Source: CAZWRN01 sp964446685 (GTDB lineage: Bacteria; Patescibacteriota; Microgenomatia; Daviesbacterales; UBA10151). Taken from it: 64,000 nt of DNA. The notes beneath the pieces were generated by a model, which had not been told where the DNA came from, did no database searches, and saw nothing but the letters and a program-made list of their open reading frames with translations. The position numbers and the translations under genes are program-made. This document shows positions 51,001 through 58,934 of the stretch, piece after piece (within the stretch, counting starts at the first letter, position 1; every line of letters starts with the position of its first letter). Where the stretch lies: positions 1 through 64,000 of the forward strand of contig CAYUPO010000005.1 of NCBI GenBank assembly GCA_964446685.1, written 5' to 3'.

Positions 51001-51434
51001 CAGATATTAACCAGTACAAAAGGATTAAACCAGTAATAAGCTACCGCCAGAAGCAGAAAAACCGGTTTAGTTTCAGGAAAAAGTTCTTTAGTTAACTGAT
51101 AAATAGCTATCCCAGAAACTAAAAAAATGATATAAAAAAACCCTGCTTCAATAATAAATCCGGGTACACCCAGTAATGAAACCCAATATAAAACCAAATA
51201 AGTCAGAGATGAAGCAGTAGTAAAACCAGGATAGTTTCCCAGTGCATAATTAGACCAGGCATTTTTGGTTAATTCAACATATCTTCCCAAATTTTCAAAT
51301 GGCAGCGCTGATTCACTACTGGCATAAATCTGACCATTCCAGAACCAGATTGTCATCAGTAATAATGCAGCTAAAGCAATTATAATCTGTGGGATGAAGT
51401 GCCTAAATTGATCAGAATTTAGCAATTTAATCAT
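48009..51434 (-). CDS. Very large GT-C-like membrane protein (YfhO/AftD-like)
   Basis: From the ATG at 51434 it has 1141 residues; this ATG overlaps the carbamoyltransferase stop by 8 bases (the frame extends to 51458). About 13 membrane segments (about 14-435), an outer region of about 640 residues and a final membrane helix (about 1108-1128). The end of the outer part, LNQLYHPGWQMKVNGKQVEDHFLVNSYANGWILKQKGELNIELEFIPDRSYK, has the PGW-x-V-NGK pattern of YfhO-type GT-C proteins. N-terminal loop acidic residues could serve catalysis. The longest protein in the window; activity and substrate unknown. Confidence 0.72.
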   Translation of the reverse strand: MIKLLNSDQFRHFIPQIIIALAALLLMTIWFWNGQIYASSESALPFENLGRYVELTKNAWSNYALGNYPGFTTASSLTYLVLYWVSLLGVPGFIIEAGFFYIIFLVSGIAIYQLTKELFPETKPVFLLLAVAYYWFNPFVLVNIWSRFLYNYMVFLALFPLVVWLFIKGLRVKKYIYSFYIGIASLVFSYASTSPPFDFLLWFVIAGVTVINFLWSKEKQEKIFVLKFLSLSLIIYVLFNIWWISQMFSYSASERFSPSSNIFFNSIDNLDTIQNISYRLGNLTDVFRLMHHDFYQNTEVPWIAFFSHTWQKLFEFGILFVVFLIAAVKFKKRAVLLCGLFILLGFFLMKGSSPPLGELTLGFFAQVPLLQLFRNPFEKFGFIVPVFLSPLIGYSFYYLFEKIAFLKKVSVLFLILFVVFFGKPFFTKELFTYQNNTGEWKSYAVSVPDYYQSANQWLKSQNGSFRIAAFPLGGEGITYNWNYPFSGVESTNTLLDIPAISYNTTIPYYSEISSKMEDDFLFDPAFFTKAGLLNIRYILIRDDIDFRDRQMMSPEVFKQKIKEFEEKGLLRPVQKFGKLSFWEINSWHDSSITINQTTDTVSPVQSFKLINQSSSSALLVDASVSDLVPEANINENIFLPNDQLSIESVITLGYERDQEIFPFVSYLPTHVIYPLVRLKEDLQLFILFNKKQKMQSELFFLGKRISEVELSRRPGNQMDFDKAISNYQKDFTSFMDEINTYSKKPDSQYQNWKSQYLHPILVRHQNYFSKLSFNTSITTEQNKKLDKLNEDIRKKLAENYIIPLKTNISKSSNHFDNWIIYKFNNLPKGDYRFTSANKFNGDKGDQFSYSYIVNGQSRTMFASITQDNRLDLGVISLEEGNNEIALQPMKSGEPVNIDKLPVNEKETFVNLTQYDPSTLFYLRFNYLLPDGSQLMTRQYGDNSVSRKGKEIYSNSVTVNFARENKNNLKEWTFRPGEDTNITKVGFILKNPSCQKNDLTDCQGTTLENVSITQYFQIEPVLIRENTNSENFGSKNIDYTKNNDSYYQLKFVNDQDFQILALNQLYHPGWQMKVNGKQVEDHFLVNSYANGWILKQKGELNIELEFIPDRSYKISQVIAGLSVAALSIFFFYRSWKARYGKN

Positions 51435-53184
51435 GTTTGGAAACAAGGTAAGAACCAATTGCTAGAAATTTAAGACCAGATCTCATAAGTACATCAATCG
51501 CATCCTCAGGAGTTTGGACAATCGGATATCCATGAAGATTAAAAGAGGTATTTAAAATACCACCTATTCCGGTTAATTTTTCAAACTCATCGATCAGGTG
51601 CCAGTAGGATGGATTCCATTCTTTTTCGACCGCCTGAGGCCTCAGTGTCCCGTCATATGGATGCATCGCAGCTACCAGATCTTTTTTACCTTTATCAGTT
51701 GAATCAAGTGTCATTATCATATAAGGCACATTCATTCGTTTAGGATTTTTCACATATTTACTAAGCTGTTCTTTTTTTATTGAAGGCGCAAAAGGCATCC
51801 AGAAATCTCTGGACTTAATCTGATCATTTATCTCTTTAATCACATCAAACCTTGACGGATTGGCATTTATAGAACGATTACCTAATGATCTTGCACCCCA
51901 TTCAGCCCGGCCTTTAAATCTGGCCACTATCTCACCTTTTGCCAGCAGTCGGGCAACTTTTTTCTCTATATCATCTAATTTTTCCACCTGAAGTAATTTA
52001 TACTTTGGTTTTTTAAGCTCTTGGCCAATTTCACGGTCAGAGAATTCACTACCTAAATACAGATCTTTAAGAGGAACAATTGGGTATTTATCAGTATCAG
52101 CCTGGTTCTGATATGCCCAAAAAGCTGCTCCGAAAGAGGTCGATTCATCTCCACAGCTCGGAACAATATACATACTTTTTACTTCAGCCATCTCAGCCAC
52201 CAACTGATTTGCCTTAACATTCATAAATACCCCCCCGCCACAAACAATATCGGAAATACCGGTTTTTTTTATCGCTTTTTTAACCCATTCTTTCAATAAA
52301 TCTTCGGTTAATTTCTGAACTGCTCCTGAAATATTATCAAAACGCTGGTGAATCAGAATTTTATCTAAAATTTTATAAAATACATGTGAATGAACTTTGG
52401 CTGAAAAAGTTAAATCATCATTTACCCTAATCAGATCTCTCATCTTCTGATACAGCTTGTCAAAATGTTCCGGATTAGCATAAGGCGCCATTCCCATTAC
52501 TTTATATTCATGTTCACCTCTTTTTAACCCCATAAAAGATGTGACATAAGCATATAGATCCCCTAATGAATTCCCGGCTTTAGTCGAAACTATTCGTTTC
52601 ATAACTCCATCTTCAGCAATACTGACTGTTGAACAAAGTTCATCGCCCATCGCGTCCAGAGTAAATACCAGTTTTTTGCCTGTCAGATAATCCGGTGAAC
52701 TATAATAAGCAGCTGCTGCATGAGCAGTATGATGATCACAATAAAGTATTTTATCTTTACTAATCCCTAATTTTTTCTGGACTTTTTTCTCCAATTCCAT
52801 TTTCAACTGTGGATTCCAAAACAATTGATAATATTTATTAACTAATATTTGATATATATAACGGCTAACCGGAATATTGGCTAAAACTGATTCTTTAATT
52901 TGCCAGATTAAAGCTAGTAATGAAGTATTCTTACCTGACCCATCTGAATTATAGACTGAAAATCCGGCATTAATTGTTAAATCTTTAAAACTAAAAACAA
53001 CATAATCAATTTCTTTTGGAGAGATGTTTGCAATTTTTAAAACTTCTTTAACAGCTTTTACCGGCAGACCACCCTGATTTTTAATACGGTTTAATCTTTC
53101 TTCAGAGATACAAGCCAAAAGTTTACCGTTTTTTATAATGGCCGCTGTTGCTAAGTGTGAGTTATTTAATCCTAAAATTACCAT
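51427..53184 (-). CDS. Carbamoyltransferase of the NodU/CmcH/TobZ family
   Basis: Transfers a carbamoyl group from carbamoyl phosphate, via carbamoyl-AMP, to a hydroxyl, here probably of a glycan sugar. The 585 residues have both domains: an N-terminal Kae1-like domain with ILGLNNSHLATAAIIKNGKL, SEERLNRIKN, CDHHTAHAAAAYYSSP (metal-binding His151, His152, His155), LDAMGDE and GGGVFMNVKANQ, and a C-terminal domain with ARFKGRAEWGARSLGNRSI and RDFWMPFAPSI. Length and motifs are complete. It is divergent from the plus-strand methyltransferase and first in a run that continues into the 48009 gene. Confidence 0.94.
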   Translation of the reverse strand: MVILGLNNSHLATAAIIKNGKLLACISEERLNRIKNQGGLPVKAVKEVLKIANISPKEIDYVVFSFKDLTINAGFSVYNSDGSGKNTSLLALIWQIKESVLANIPVSRYIYQILVNKYYQLFWNPQLKMELEKKVQKKLGISKDKILYCDHHTAHAAAAYYSSPDYLTGKKLVFTLDAMGDELCSTVSIAEDGVMKRIVSTKAGNSLGDLYAYVTSFMGLKRGEHEYKVMGMAPYANPEHFDKLYQKMRDLIRVNDDLTFSAKVHSHVFYKILDKILIHQRFDNISGAVQKLTEDLLKEWVKKAIKKTGISDIVCGGGVFMNVKANQLVAEMAEVKSMYIVPSCGDESTSFGAAFWAYQNQADTDKYPIVPLKDLYLGSEFSDREIGQELKKPKYKLLQVEKLDDIEKKVARLLAKGEIVARFKGRAEWGARSLGNRSINANPSRFDVIKEINDQIKSRDFWMPFAPSIKKEQLSKYVKNPKRMNVPYMIMTLDSTDKGKKDLVAAMHPYDGTLRPQAVEKEWNPSYWHLIDEFEKLTGIGGILNTSFNLHGYPIVQTPEDAIDVLMRSGLKFLAIGSYLVSKHD

Positions 53185-53233
53185 ACAGATGTATAAAAGT
53201 TAACCGATTATATACGAAAGACTACGCAATTTG

Positions 53234-53239
53234 TATAAT
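53234..53239 (+). promoter_or_regulatory. TATAAT box upstream of the 53247 methyltransferase
   Basis: TTGTATAAT at 53231-53239, the same 9-mer as before the 25609 gene. It ends 7 bases before the TTG start at 53247. No convincing -35 box. It supports a leaderless TTG-started mRNA. Confidence 0.35.
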
Positions 53240-53246
53240 CAAAAAA

Positions 53247-53987
53247 TTGAAAAACATTTTAGATCTACCGGAAACCACCATTAATAGTCAGCAAATAATT
53301 CATCGGAAAAAATTCTTTGAAAAAATTTATCTGGATTTTTATAATGAACTTAAATCTCATTCTAAACAACTTCCAAAAGGGAAAAAATTAGAACTTGGTT
53401 CTGGAGCAGGATTTATAAAACAAGTTATCCCCGATGTTATAACATCCGACATAATAAAACTACCCATTTGCGACAAAGTAATAAACGCCGAGAAATTGCC
53501 TTTTTCAAACAACACTCTATCCGCTATTTATATGTTAAATACTTTTCATCATATTAAAAATCCTAAGAAAGCTTTAACTGAGTTTAATAGATGTTTAAAA
53601 AAAGAGGGGAAAATAATTATGATCGAACCGTATAATTCCTGGTGGGGCAGATTTATATATAAAAATTTCCACTACGAAGGATTTGACGAACATGATCCTA
53701 ACTGGAATATTAAAGGAAAAGGACCATTATCTGATGCCAATAACGCATTACCGTGGATTATTTTTGAAAGAGATAAGCAAAAATATAAAAAAATGTTTCC
53801 TTCACTTAATATTACCTATATGCAGCCACATACTCCTATCAGATACCTCTTATCCGGAGGATTAAAAAAACATCAGTTAGTACCCACTTTTACATTTAAT
53901 TTTTTTAAGCTATTTGAAAAAATAATATCACCTTTTTCAAAACAAACAGGTATGTTTGTAACAATTGTTTTAACAAAAACAAGTTAA
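53247..53987 (+). CDS. SAM-dependent methyltransferase (class I), opposite strand
   Basis: The frame is open from a TTG at 53148, but that would run 37 bases into the start of the divergent carbamoyltransferase. The TTG at 53247 (protein start KNILDLPETTINSQQIIHRKK) fits the family and a -10 box 7 bases upstream. About 246 residues. Motif I is KKLELGSGAGFIKQV, followed by SDIIKLP, LPFSNNTLSAIYMLNTFHHI and LKKEGKIIMIEPYNSW: Methyltransf_11 type. It is the only plus-strand gene between 30875 and 63848, and its stop overlaps the stop end of the 53984 gene. Substrate unknown. Weaker codon and start evidence than its neighbours. Confidence 0.78.
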   Translation: MKNILDLPETTINSQQIIHRKKFFEKIYLDFYNELKSHSKQLPKGKKLELGSGAGFIKQVIPDVITSDIIKLPICDKVINAEKLPFSNNTLSAIYMLNTFHHIKNPKKALTEFNRCLKKEGKIIMIEPYNSWWGRFIYKNFHYEGFDEHDPNWNIKGKGPLSDANNALPWIIFERDKQKYKKMFPSLNITYMQPHTPIRYLLSGGLKKHQLVPTFTFNFFKLFEKIISPFSKQTGMFVTIVLTKTS

Positions 53988-54862
53988 TTTCGGGTGGCTG
54001 AAACTCTGATTAAATCTGTTCTTCCAATAAAAGCATTAATTACTGAGAGCATAATAGATAAAGGCAGTAAAATATAAAACAGGCTTTGACTCAATAACTG
54101 GCTTCTAGATTTTTTATAAACGATCCTGGACAAATTAAGACTAGTTGAACCATTAAGTTTTAACGGATAGCTTATTTTTATATTCGAAAATCCATTTTTT
54201 TGAAATAGTGTAACAACACTTTTTCTATTGTAATAAACTAAATGCCCAGGTAAATCAAAATGAATATACTTAGATCCAAAAAGACTAAGATTAAATGAAT
54301 CAAAATTGGGAAATTCGGCAAAAATCATTCCCTGTTTTTTTAATAACTGATGGGCTTTTCTGACGGATTTAGCTGGAAAAGTAAGATGTTCTAGCATATG
54401 CCAAAAAGTTATTATGTCAAATCTATTTATCTTAAGAGGAAAATTTTCAAAATCACCCAACATTACTTTACTCGATCCGATGTATTTTTTTAGCAAAGTA
54501 ACTTGTTGTGGTGCAATCTCTAAAGCATAACCATCCCAACCATTTTTATTCATTCTAAGAATAAAATCAGGAATTCCAGCTCCTACATCAAGCAATTTCC
54601 CAGGCTTTAGCTCATACTTTTTATTTATCCACAAAGTATAGGGAGTAAAAAATTGCAGCTTATTCAGAAATTTTCTAATTCCCGTAGCTTCCTGCCAGTT
54701 AAAATACTCTGGCTGATAAGCTTTTTTTAGATTTCGCAGAGCTTTACCTCGGGGCATTAATACCCCTCCGCTACAATGAGGACACACCAGGTAATAATAC
54801 CCATTTCTGGAAGGCTTAATAATTTTTTTCTGGAATGATTCTTCACAAATCGGACAGGTCAT
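53984..54862 (-). CDS. SAM-dependent methyltransferase with N-terminal zinc ribbon
   Basis: From the ATG at 54862, 1 base after the stop of the upstream GT2 (frame extends to 54943), it has 292 residues. The start is a zinc ribbon with Cys3, Cys6, Cys27 and Cys30 (CPIC, CPHC). Then comes a Methyltransf_23 domain: LLDVGAGIPDFILRMNKNGWDGYALEIAPQQV, DIITFWHMLEHL, FAEFPNFDSFNLSLFGSKYIHFDLPGHLVYYN. This architecture (CPxC ribbon plus methyltransferase) is common in O-antigen and CPR glycan clusters. A hydrophobic C-terminal stretch (about 258-280) may bind the membrane. Confidence 0.88.
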   Translation of the reverse strand: MTCPICEESFQKKIIKPSRNGYYYLVCPHCSGGVLMPRGKALRNLKKAYQPEYFNWQEATGIRKFLNKLQFFTPYTLWINKKYELKPGKLLDVGAGIPDFILRMNKNGWDGYALEIAPQQVTLLKKYIGSSKVMLGDFENFPLKINRFDIITFWHMLEHLTFPAKSVRKAHQLLKKQGMIFAEFPNFDSFNLSLFGSKYIHFDLPGHLVYYNRKSVVTLFQKNGFSNIKISYPLKLNGSTSLNLSRIVYKKSRSQLLSQSLFYILLPLSIMLSVINAFIGRTDLIRVSATRN

Positions 54863-54863
54863 A

Positions 54864-55943
54864 TCAATAAGGCGACTCAGTTGAGATAGTTTTACCCACC
54901 CGAAAAGCCTGAAACCAATGTTTAATAAAATAATTAGGAACAAAATTATGATCCATTAAATGATCAATTAAATATTTATCAGTAATTTTTCTTTTTACTG
55001 AAAGCAAACGTCTTTTTTTCAGAAGTTTTGGAAAATGAAGAATCAGCCATCCAAGGGAGGTAACAGAGGCAATAATTGGTGCTGAGTTCAAACGAAAAAT
55101 TAGATTAAACACCCCCCTACCAAAATTAACAGCCAGATAAACTGGCAAAAAAATCAAAATATTTTTCAATTCATAGTTTTTGATAAAAATATAATGCACC
55201 TTTGCAAAATGAAATTCCCACTGAGTTCTTTTGATCCAGACATCTCTTGTTTGCTGTTTTTTTGACCAATGATAGGTTATTGCTTTAGGAGAAAGTCTTT
55301 GTCTAAATCCTAACATCCAGCACTTCCAGTTAAAATCCCAATCATCAGTGTTTATCGCCAAATCTTCATCAAACCCACCAACTGCCTTCCAAACTTTCTT
55401 TTTGAAAACCAATCCTGTGGCATTCGCAAACACTTCATCCGAATCAAGGAAGTGCTTTTTAGCTGAAAGCCCAAAACCACGTGCTACAACCCAGCCAAGA
55501 TAAGTATTAATTTTTATTCCGGCATGTTGAATAACATCTTTTTTGGAAAGATCTAAAACCCGGCTCTGAACAACAGATACATCAGGATATAAATGAAAGG
55601 TGGCAACTATCTCTTTGAGCCAATTTTTATCAACTTCAATATCGTGATCTAACAAAGCAATCAATTCACCTTTAGCTCTTTTAATTCCTTCATTCCTTGA
55701 TCCAGCGGCTAATTTTTTTTGTTTATTCTGAACAAATGTCATTTTTTTATTCTTTATAAACTTTTGCTGAATTTGTTCAAAGCTGCCATCTGTTGACAGA
55801 TCATCAATAATAATTATTTCAAAATAGGGATAATTGGTTTTTAAAACACTTTCTATAGCCCCAATAATAAACTGTTTAGCATTATAAATTGGAATGACTA
55901 CTGAAATAAAAGGATATTTATTTTTGTTTGGTAGACTTGCCAT
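54864..55943 (-). CDS. Glycosyltransferase family 2 (rhamnosyltransferase-like)
   Basis: The 359 residues: ISVVIPIYNAKQFIIGAIESVL (13-34), IIIIDDLSTDGSFEQI, AAGSRNEGIKRAKGELIALLDHDIEVDKNWL (DxD-type DHD), FANATGLVFKKKVWKAVGGFDEDLAINTDDWDFNWKCWMLGF, the usual GT-A catalytic region with the ED/DD motif. The C-terminal part has a membrane-like stretch (ILIFLPVYLAVNFGRGVFNLIF). It overlaps the upstream methyltransferase by 26 bases. Close in type to the 58931 gene. Confidence 0.9.
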   Translation of the reverse strand: MASLPNKNKYPFISVVIPIYNAKQFIIGAIESVLKTNYPYFEIIIIDDLSTDGSFEQIQQKFIKNKKMTFVQNKQKKLAAGSRNEGIKRAKGELIALLDHDIEVDKNWLKEIVATFHLYPDVSVVQSRVLDLSKKDVIQHAGIKINTYLGWVVARGFGLSAKKHFLDSDEVFANATGLVFKKKVWKAVGGFDEDLAINTDDWDFNWKCWMLGFRQRLSPKAITYHWSKKQQTRDVWIKRTQWEFHFAKVHYIFIKNYELKNILIFLPVYLAVNFGRGVFNLIFRLNSAPIIASVTSLGWLILHFPKLLKKRRLLSVKRKITDKYLIDHLMDHNFVPNYFIKHWFQAFRVGKTISTESPY

Positions 55944-56577
55944 TACTGATTTCCTTGACTGCTATCATATACATTGCCCATTCAGGATGAAAGTAGGTAA
56001 TCGGGGAAGTCAAAAAAGACAATAAACTAATTACTAAAAACCAGTTACCAGAAATCTTTTTTGCCCAACCCGACTGATAAATAACCCTTAATCCCTGGCC
56101 ATATACTCTATATCCTCTTTTTCTAAAATCATTTACTTCCCATCCTGAAAGATGTTTCTGATACGGATTCTGATCTTGCTGTCCCCTTTCAAGCTGATGA
56201 AAAGGTACAAAGCCAACCGGAGTTGATACAATCACTCGTTTTTTAGCAAATGTTTCAATCTGATTTAAAAATTTATTTCCATTAGTCTTTGTCAAATGTT
56301 CAATTACCTGAGATGCTATAACAACATTTGCTTTAGGTAATGTTTTGGGCAATTTTGTAATATCTGCTTTGACTATCTTCCGATAAATATTCTGCTCTTT
56401 AGCTTTTTTGATAGATCCCGGGTAAAGTTCAACACCTATAATATTTACTTTCTTTCCCCGGACTAAATCAGCAGTAAATTCACCATCTCCGCAACCCAAA
56501 TCCAAAACATCGATCCAGTTTTCGATATGATGGATCATAATCCAGTGATAAGTAAAAGGTATTTTTGATAAAATCAT
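55918..56577 (-). CDS. SAM-dependent methyltransferase (class I)
   Basis: The 219 residues have motif I as DVLDLGCGDGEFTADLV (23-39), then IIGVELYPGSIKKAKEQ, KADITKLPKTLPKANVVIASQVIEHL and RVIVSTPVGFVPFHQLERGQQDQNPYQKHLSGWEVNDFRKRGY, the pattern of a polysaccharide-cluster methyltransferase; the HxSGW stretch occurs in many. Hydrophobic residues near 177-200 may contact the membrane. The gene overlaps the 56574 GT-C gene by ATGA and the downstream GT2 by 26 bases. Confidence 0.87.
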   Translation of the reverse strand: MILSKIPFTYHWIMIHHIENWIDVLDLGCGDGEFTADLVRGKKVNIIGVELYPGSIKKAKEQNIYRKIVKADITKLPKTLPKANVVIASQVIEHLTKTNGNKFLNQIETFAKKRVIVSTPVGFVPFHQLERGQQDQNPYQKHLSGWEVNDFRKRGYRVYGQGLRVIYQSGWAKKISGNWFLVISLLSFLTSPITYFHPEWAMYMIAVKEISNGKSTKQK

Positions 56578-58433
56578 AAAACAATTTCAATTAATATAGT
56601 TTCACATATATTCTCTTTACAGTATTTAACTTTAATCGGCATTAATGTACCAGTGATCTGATCGGAACTAAAAATAATATGATGAAATGAACTTTCAGCT
56701 AATTTTCTAACCTCAATCGGAAAATGAGATTCACTTATTTTATAATTTGTTTCTGATGATTGATAGTCTATTGTTAACTGATCAATTTTATTTTCGTCCA
56801 AAGACCAATGCAGAAAAATCCCTGATTTCCCCGGTGTGTAAAGCTCACGACTTACCAGGTAATAATCTAATTCCAAACCAGGGGAAATAATTTTTCCCGG
56901 AGTTTTTTGAATACATTTTGAGTATCCCAGTATTCTCATTCTGACCTGATCAGTGTTATTCTCCATAATTTCAAAATCATTAACCTGAAATCCATAAACA
57001 TTATTAATATCCATTGGTTTTGTTTGAGTTACCCAAGTACCAATAACCGGGCGTTTTCCTAAAATATTACAAAAAATTTCTACATTTTGTTCAAGTGTCG
57101 GAGCAGAACTCGGGACATCATCAATAGAGGAAATATTTCGTGAAAAAGAATATGGCACTGACCCTCCAAAAGTCCATCCCAAACCTTCAGATACAATCCT
57201 CGGGCTGCCTTCTAAAACTAAAAGTTGAGGATTCGAGTTTTTCGGAATGTATGACATTTCCACATTTATTAATTTCTGAACTTTTTTATAATCCCGGACA
57301 GTATTCCAGTCATGGTTTATTCCAATCGAGTGTATAACATTTAAAATTATAATAAGAACCAAAACAGGTAGATACTTTTTCTTAAGTTTTATTAGCAACA
57401 TAGTTACTAAAACAATAAAAAAAGCAGCTGAGATAGTCTGATAACGGTGTTGAGACACCGCTATTAAATAGGGAAAAGCCAGCCAGTTAATTATTAAAGA
57501 CATCCAAATACTATTTAAAAAAATTGCGACTTCAATATTTTCATTCTTAAACAATTGCCATAAACTCCACGCGATAAGCCAAATAATAAATAAAACACCA
57601 ATAATCCACGAATAAGCAACAGGCTGAGGTTTAAAAATATGCAAATAACTGGCAATTAAATCACCCAATCCAGTAAAAAATGCATAATAGTTTGATGATA
57701 TAAAAAATATTTCCGAAAAGTGGCCTGAACTCGTCTGCCCTCCTAAATTAGTACCAAGAGGAGTACTAAAAAATCCTGCCAGACTAACAACTATTAAAAT
57801 ACTAGTACGGATTAAAGCCTTCGAAAAAGATTCATCTCTTTTTCTCATCCAGATAACTACTTCATAAACTATCAGTAACATAGGCAGAAAAACCATTCTG
57901 GCCGGATCACTTAGAAAACTCAAAAAAAGAAATAATAGCCCCACTCCCTTTAACTTATTTTTATTTTGGTATGTACCTGTCAGATAAAAAATAATTGTAA
58001 AACAGACTAAGCCAAGATTTAACAAATTATTTCTGGCAGTGGTAAAAACAAAACTCTCCATGCCTCCAAAATAGGAAGCATATAACAATGTTCCAATATA
58101 AAAGCTTTTTTTATTTTTTGTGATTACCCACGCCAGAAGTCCGACTATAAATGATAAACAAATTTTACAAACCAAACCAAACCAGTTATACAAAAGTGGC
58201 TCGGTACCGAATAAATAAACCTGCGAAAAAAATGTGACATAGTTACCTGGATGAATATCAAACTGTCCCTGATAGCCTTCCTTATGGCCATTTAAAACAA
58301 ACCAAAGATTCATCCAGTCATCCAACCAAAAATGAAAACCCAAAGCATAATTAAAACTTATAAGCGATAACAACACCACTATAAGAAAAAAGATAAAAAA
58401 TAATTTATGTTTTTTTGTTAATATTTTTCTCAT
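56574..58433 (-). CDS. GT-C-like membrane glycosyltransferase
   Basis: The 619 residues have about 11 membrane segments (about 10-390) and a soluble outer C-terminal domain of about 220 residues. The first outer loop has FHFWLDDWMNLWFVLNGHKEGYQGQFDIHPGNYV (about 33-66); the LDDW acidic pair is the GT-C hallmark. Similar in layout to the 62131 gene (YGDEWQ). Substrate unknown. It forms one unit with the methyltransferase downstream (ATGA overlap). Confidence 0.75.
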   Translation of the reverse strand: MRKILTKKHKLFFIFFLIVVLLSLISFNYALGFHFWLDDWMNLWFVLNGHKEGYQGQFDIHPGNYVTFFSQVYLFGTEPLLYNWFGLVCKICLSFIVGLLAWVITKNKKSFYIGTLLYASYFGGMESFVFTTARNNLLNLGLVCFTIIFYLTGTYQNKNKLKGVGLLFLFLSFLSDPARMVFLPMLLIVYEVVIWMRKRDESFSKALIRTSILIVVSLAGFFSTPLGTNLGGQTSSGHFSEIFFISSNYYAFFTGLGDLIASYLHIFKPQPVAYSWIIGVLFIIWLIAWSLWQLFKNENIEVAIFLNSIWMSLIINWLAFPYLIAVSQHRYQTISAAFFIVLVTMLLIKLKKKYLPVLVLIIILNVIHSIGINHDWNTVRDYKKVQKLINVEMSYIPKNSNPQLLVLEGSPRIVSEGLGWTFGGSVPYSFSRNISSIDDVPSSAPTLEQNVEIFCNILGKRPVIGTWVTQTKPMDINNVYGFQVNDFEIMENNTDQVRMRILGYSKCIQKTPGKIISPGLELDYYLVSRELYTPGKSGIFLHWSLDENKIDQLTIDYQSSETNYKISESHFPIEVRKLAESSFHHIIFSSDQITGTLMPIKVKYCKENICETILIEIVL

Positions 58434-58448
58434 TGAAAAAAGCAGGGG

Positions 58449-58934
58449 TTAATGGGACAGAGACATATAATTTTGACTTGTTTCGATCGCCTGTTGCAAG
58501 AAAGACCAGTATGCATAGTCTCCCTCATATTTTTGCTGTAACTTTTTTAAGTTGGCTATTTGTTCAGATATCATTTTTCTTTCATCTTCTGTCGGAATAT
58601 TTTTCGACTCAATCATTTTCTGAAGCATTGTTACATAACGACTGGATGAGTCTTTAAACTGTGAGTAACTTTTGTTTTGAGCCACATACATCAACTCTTT
58701 TAGGCGAATTTGTGCTATTTTTTTCTGAAAATTTTGTGTTTGAACGGCGCCAAAGGAGCTAAAATACTCTTCAATTTTTTCTGAAAATCTTTTTATAGGA
58801 TAAATAAACGAATCGGGATTAACCGATTCTTTTTTAAAAGAAACTTCTGCTGATGCAGAACTGTCTTGAGCCAAAACCACAGAAGGTATCATTAAATTAA
58901 AAATAAATAATAGTACAAGTAATTTTTTTTTCAT
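58449..58934 (-). CDS. Secreted DUF5667-like protein
   Basis: The 161 residues begin with a clear signal peptide (MKKKLLVLLFIFNLMIPSVVLAQ, cleavage likely after Ala22). The mature part is helical: VNPDSFIYPIKRFSEKIEEYFSSFGAVQTQNFQKKIAQIRLKELMYV (about 38-85) matches the DUF5667 pattern (SPLYxLKRxxExI...KAELxLxxAExRLxE), a small helical domain found on CPR and Actinobacterial exported proteins. Function unknown. It overlaps the upstream GT2 by ATGA, so it belongs to the glycan operon and may interact with the exported product. Confidence 0.75.
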   Translation of the reverse strand: MKKKLLVLLFIFNLMIPSVVLAQDSSASAEVSFKKESVNPDSFIYPIKRFSEKIEEYFSSFGAVQTQNFQKKIAQIRLKELMYVAQNKSYSQFKDSSSRYVTMLQKMIESKNIPTEDERKMISEQIANLKKLQQKYEGDYAYWSFLQQAIETSQNYMSLSH

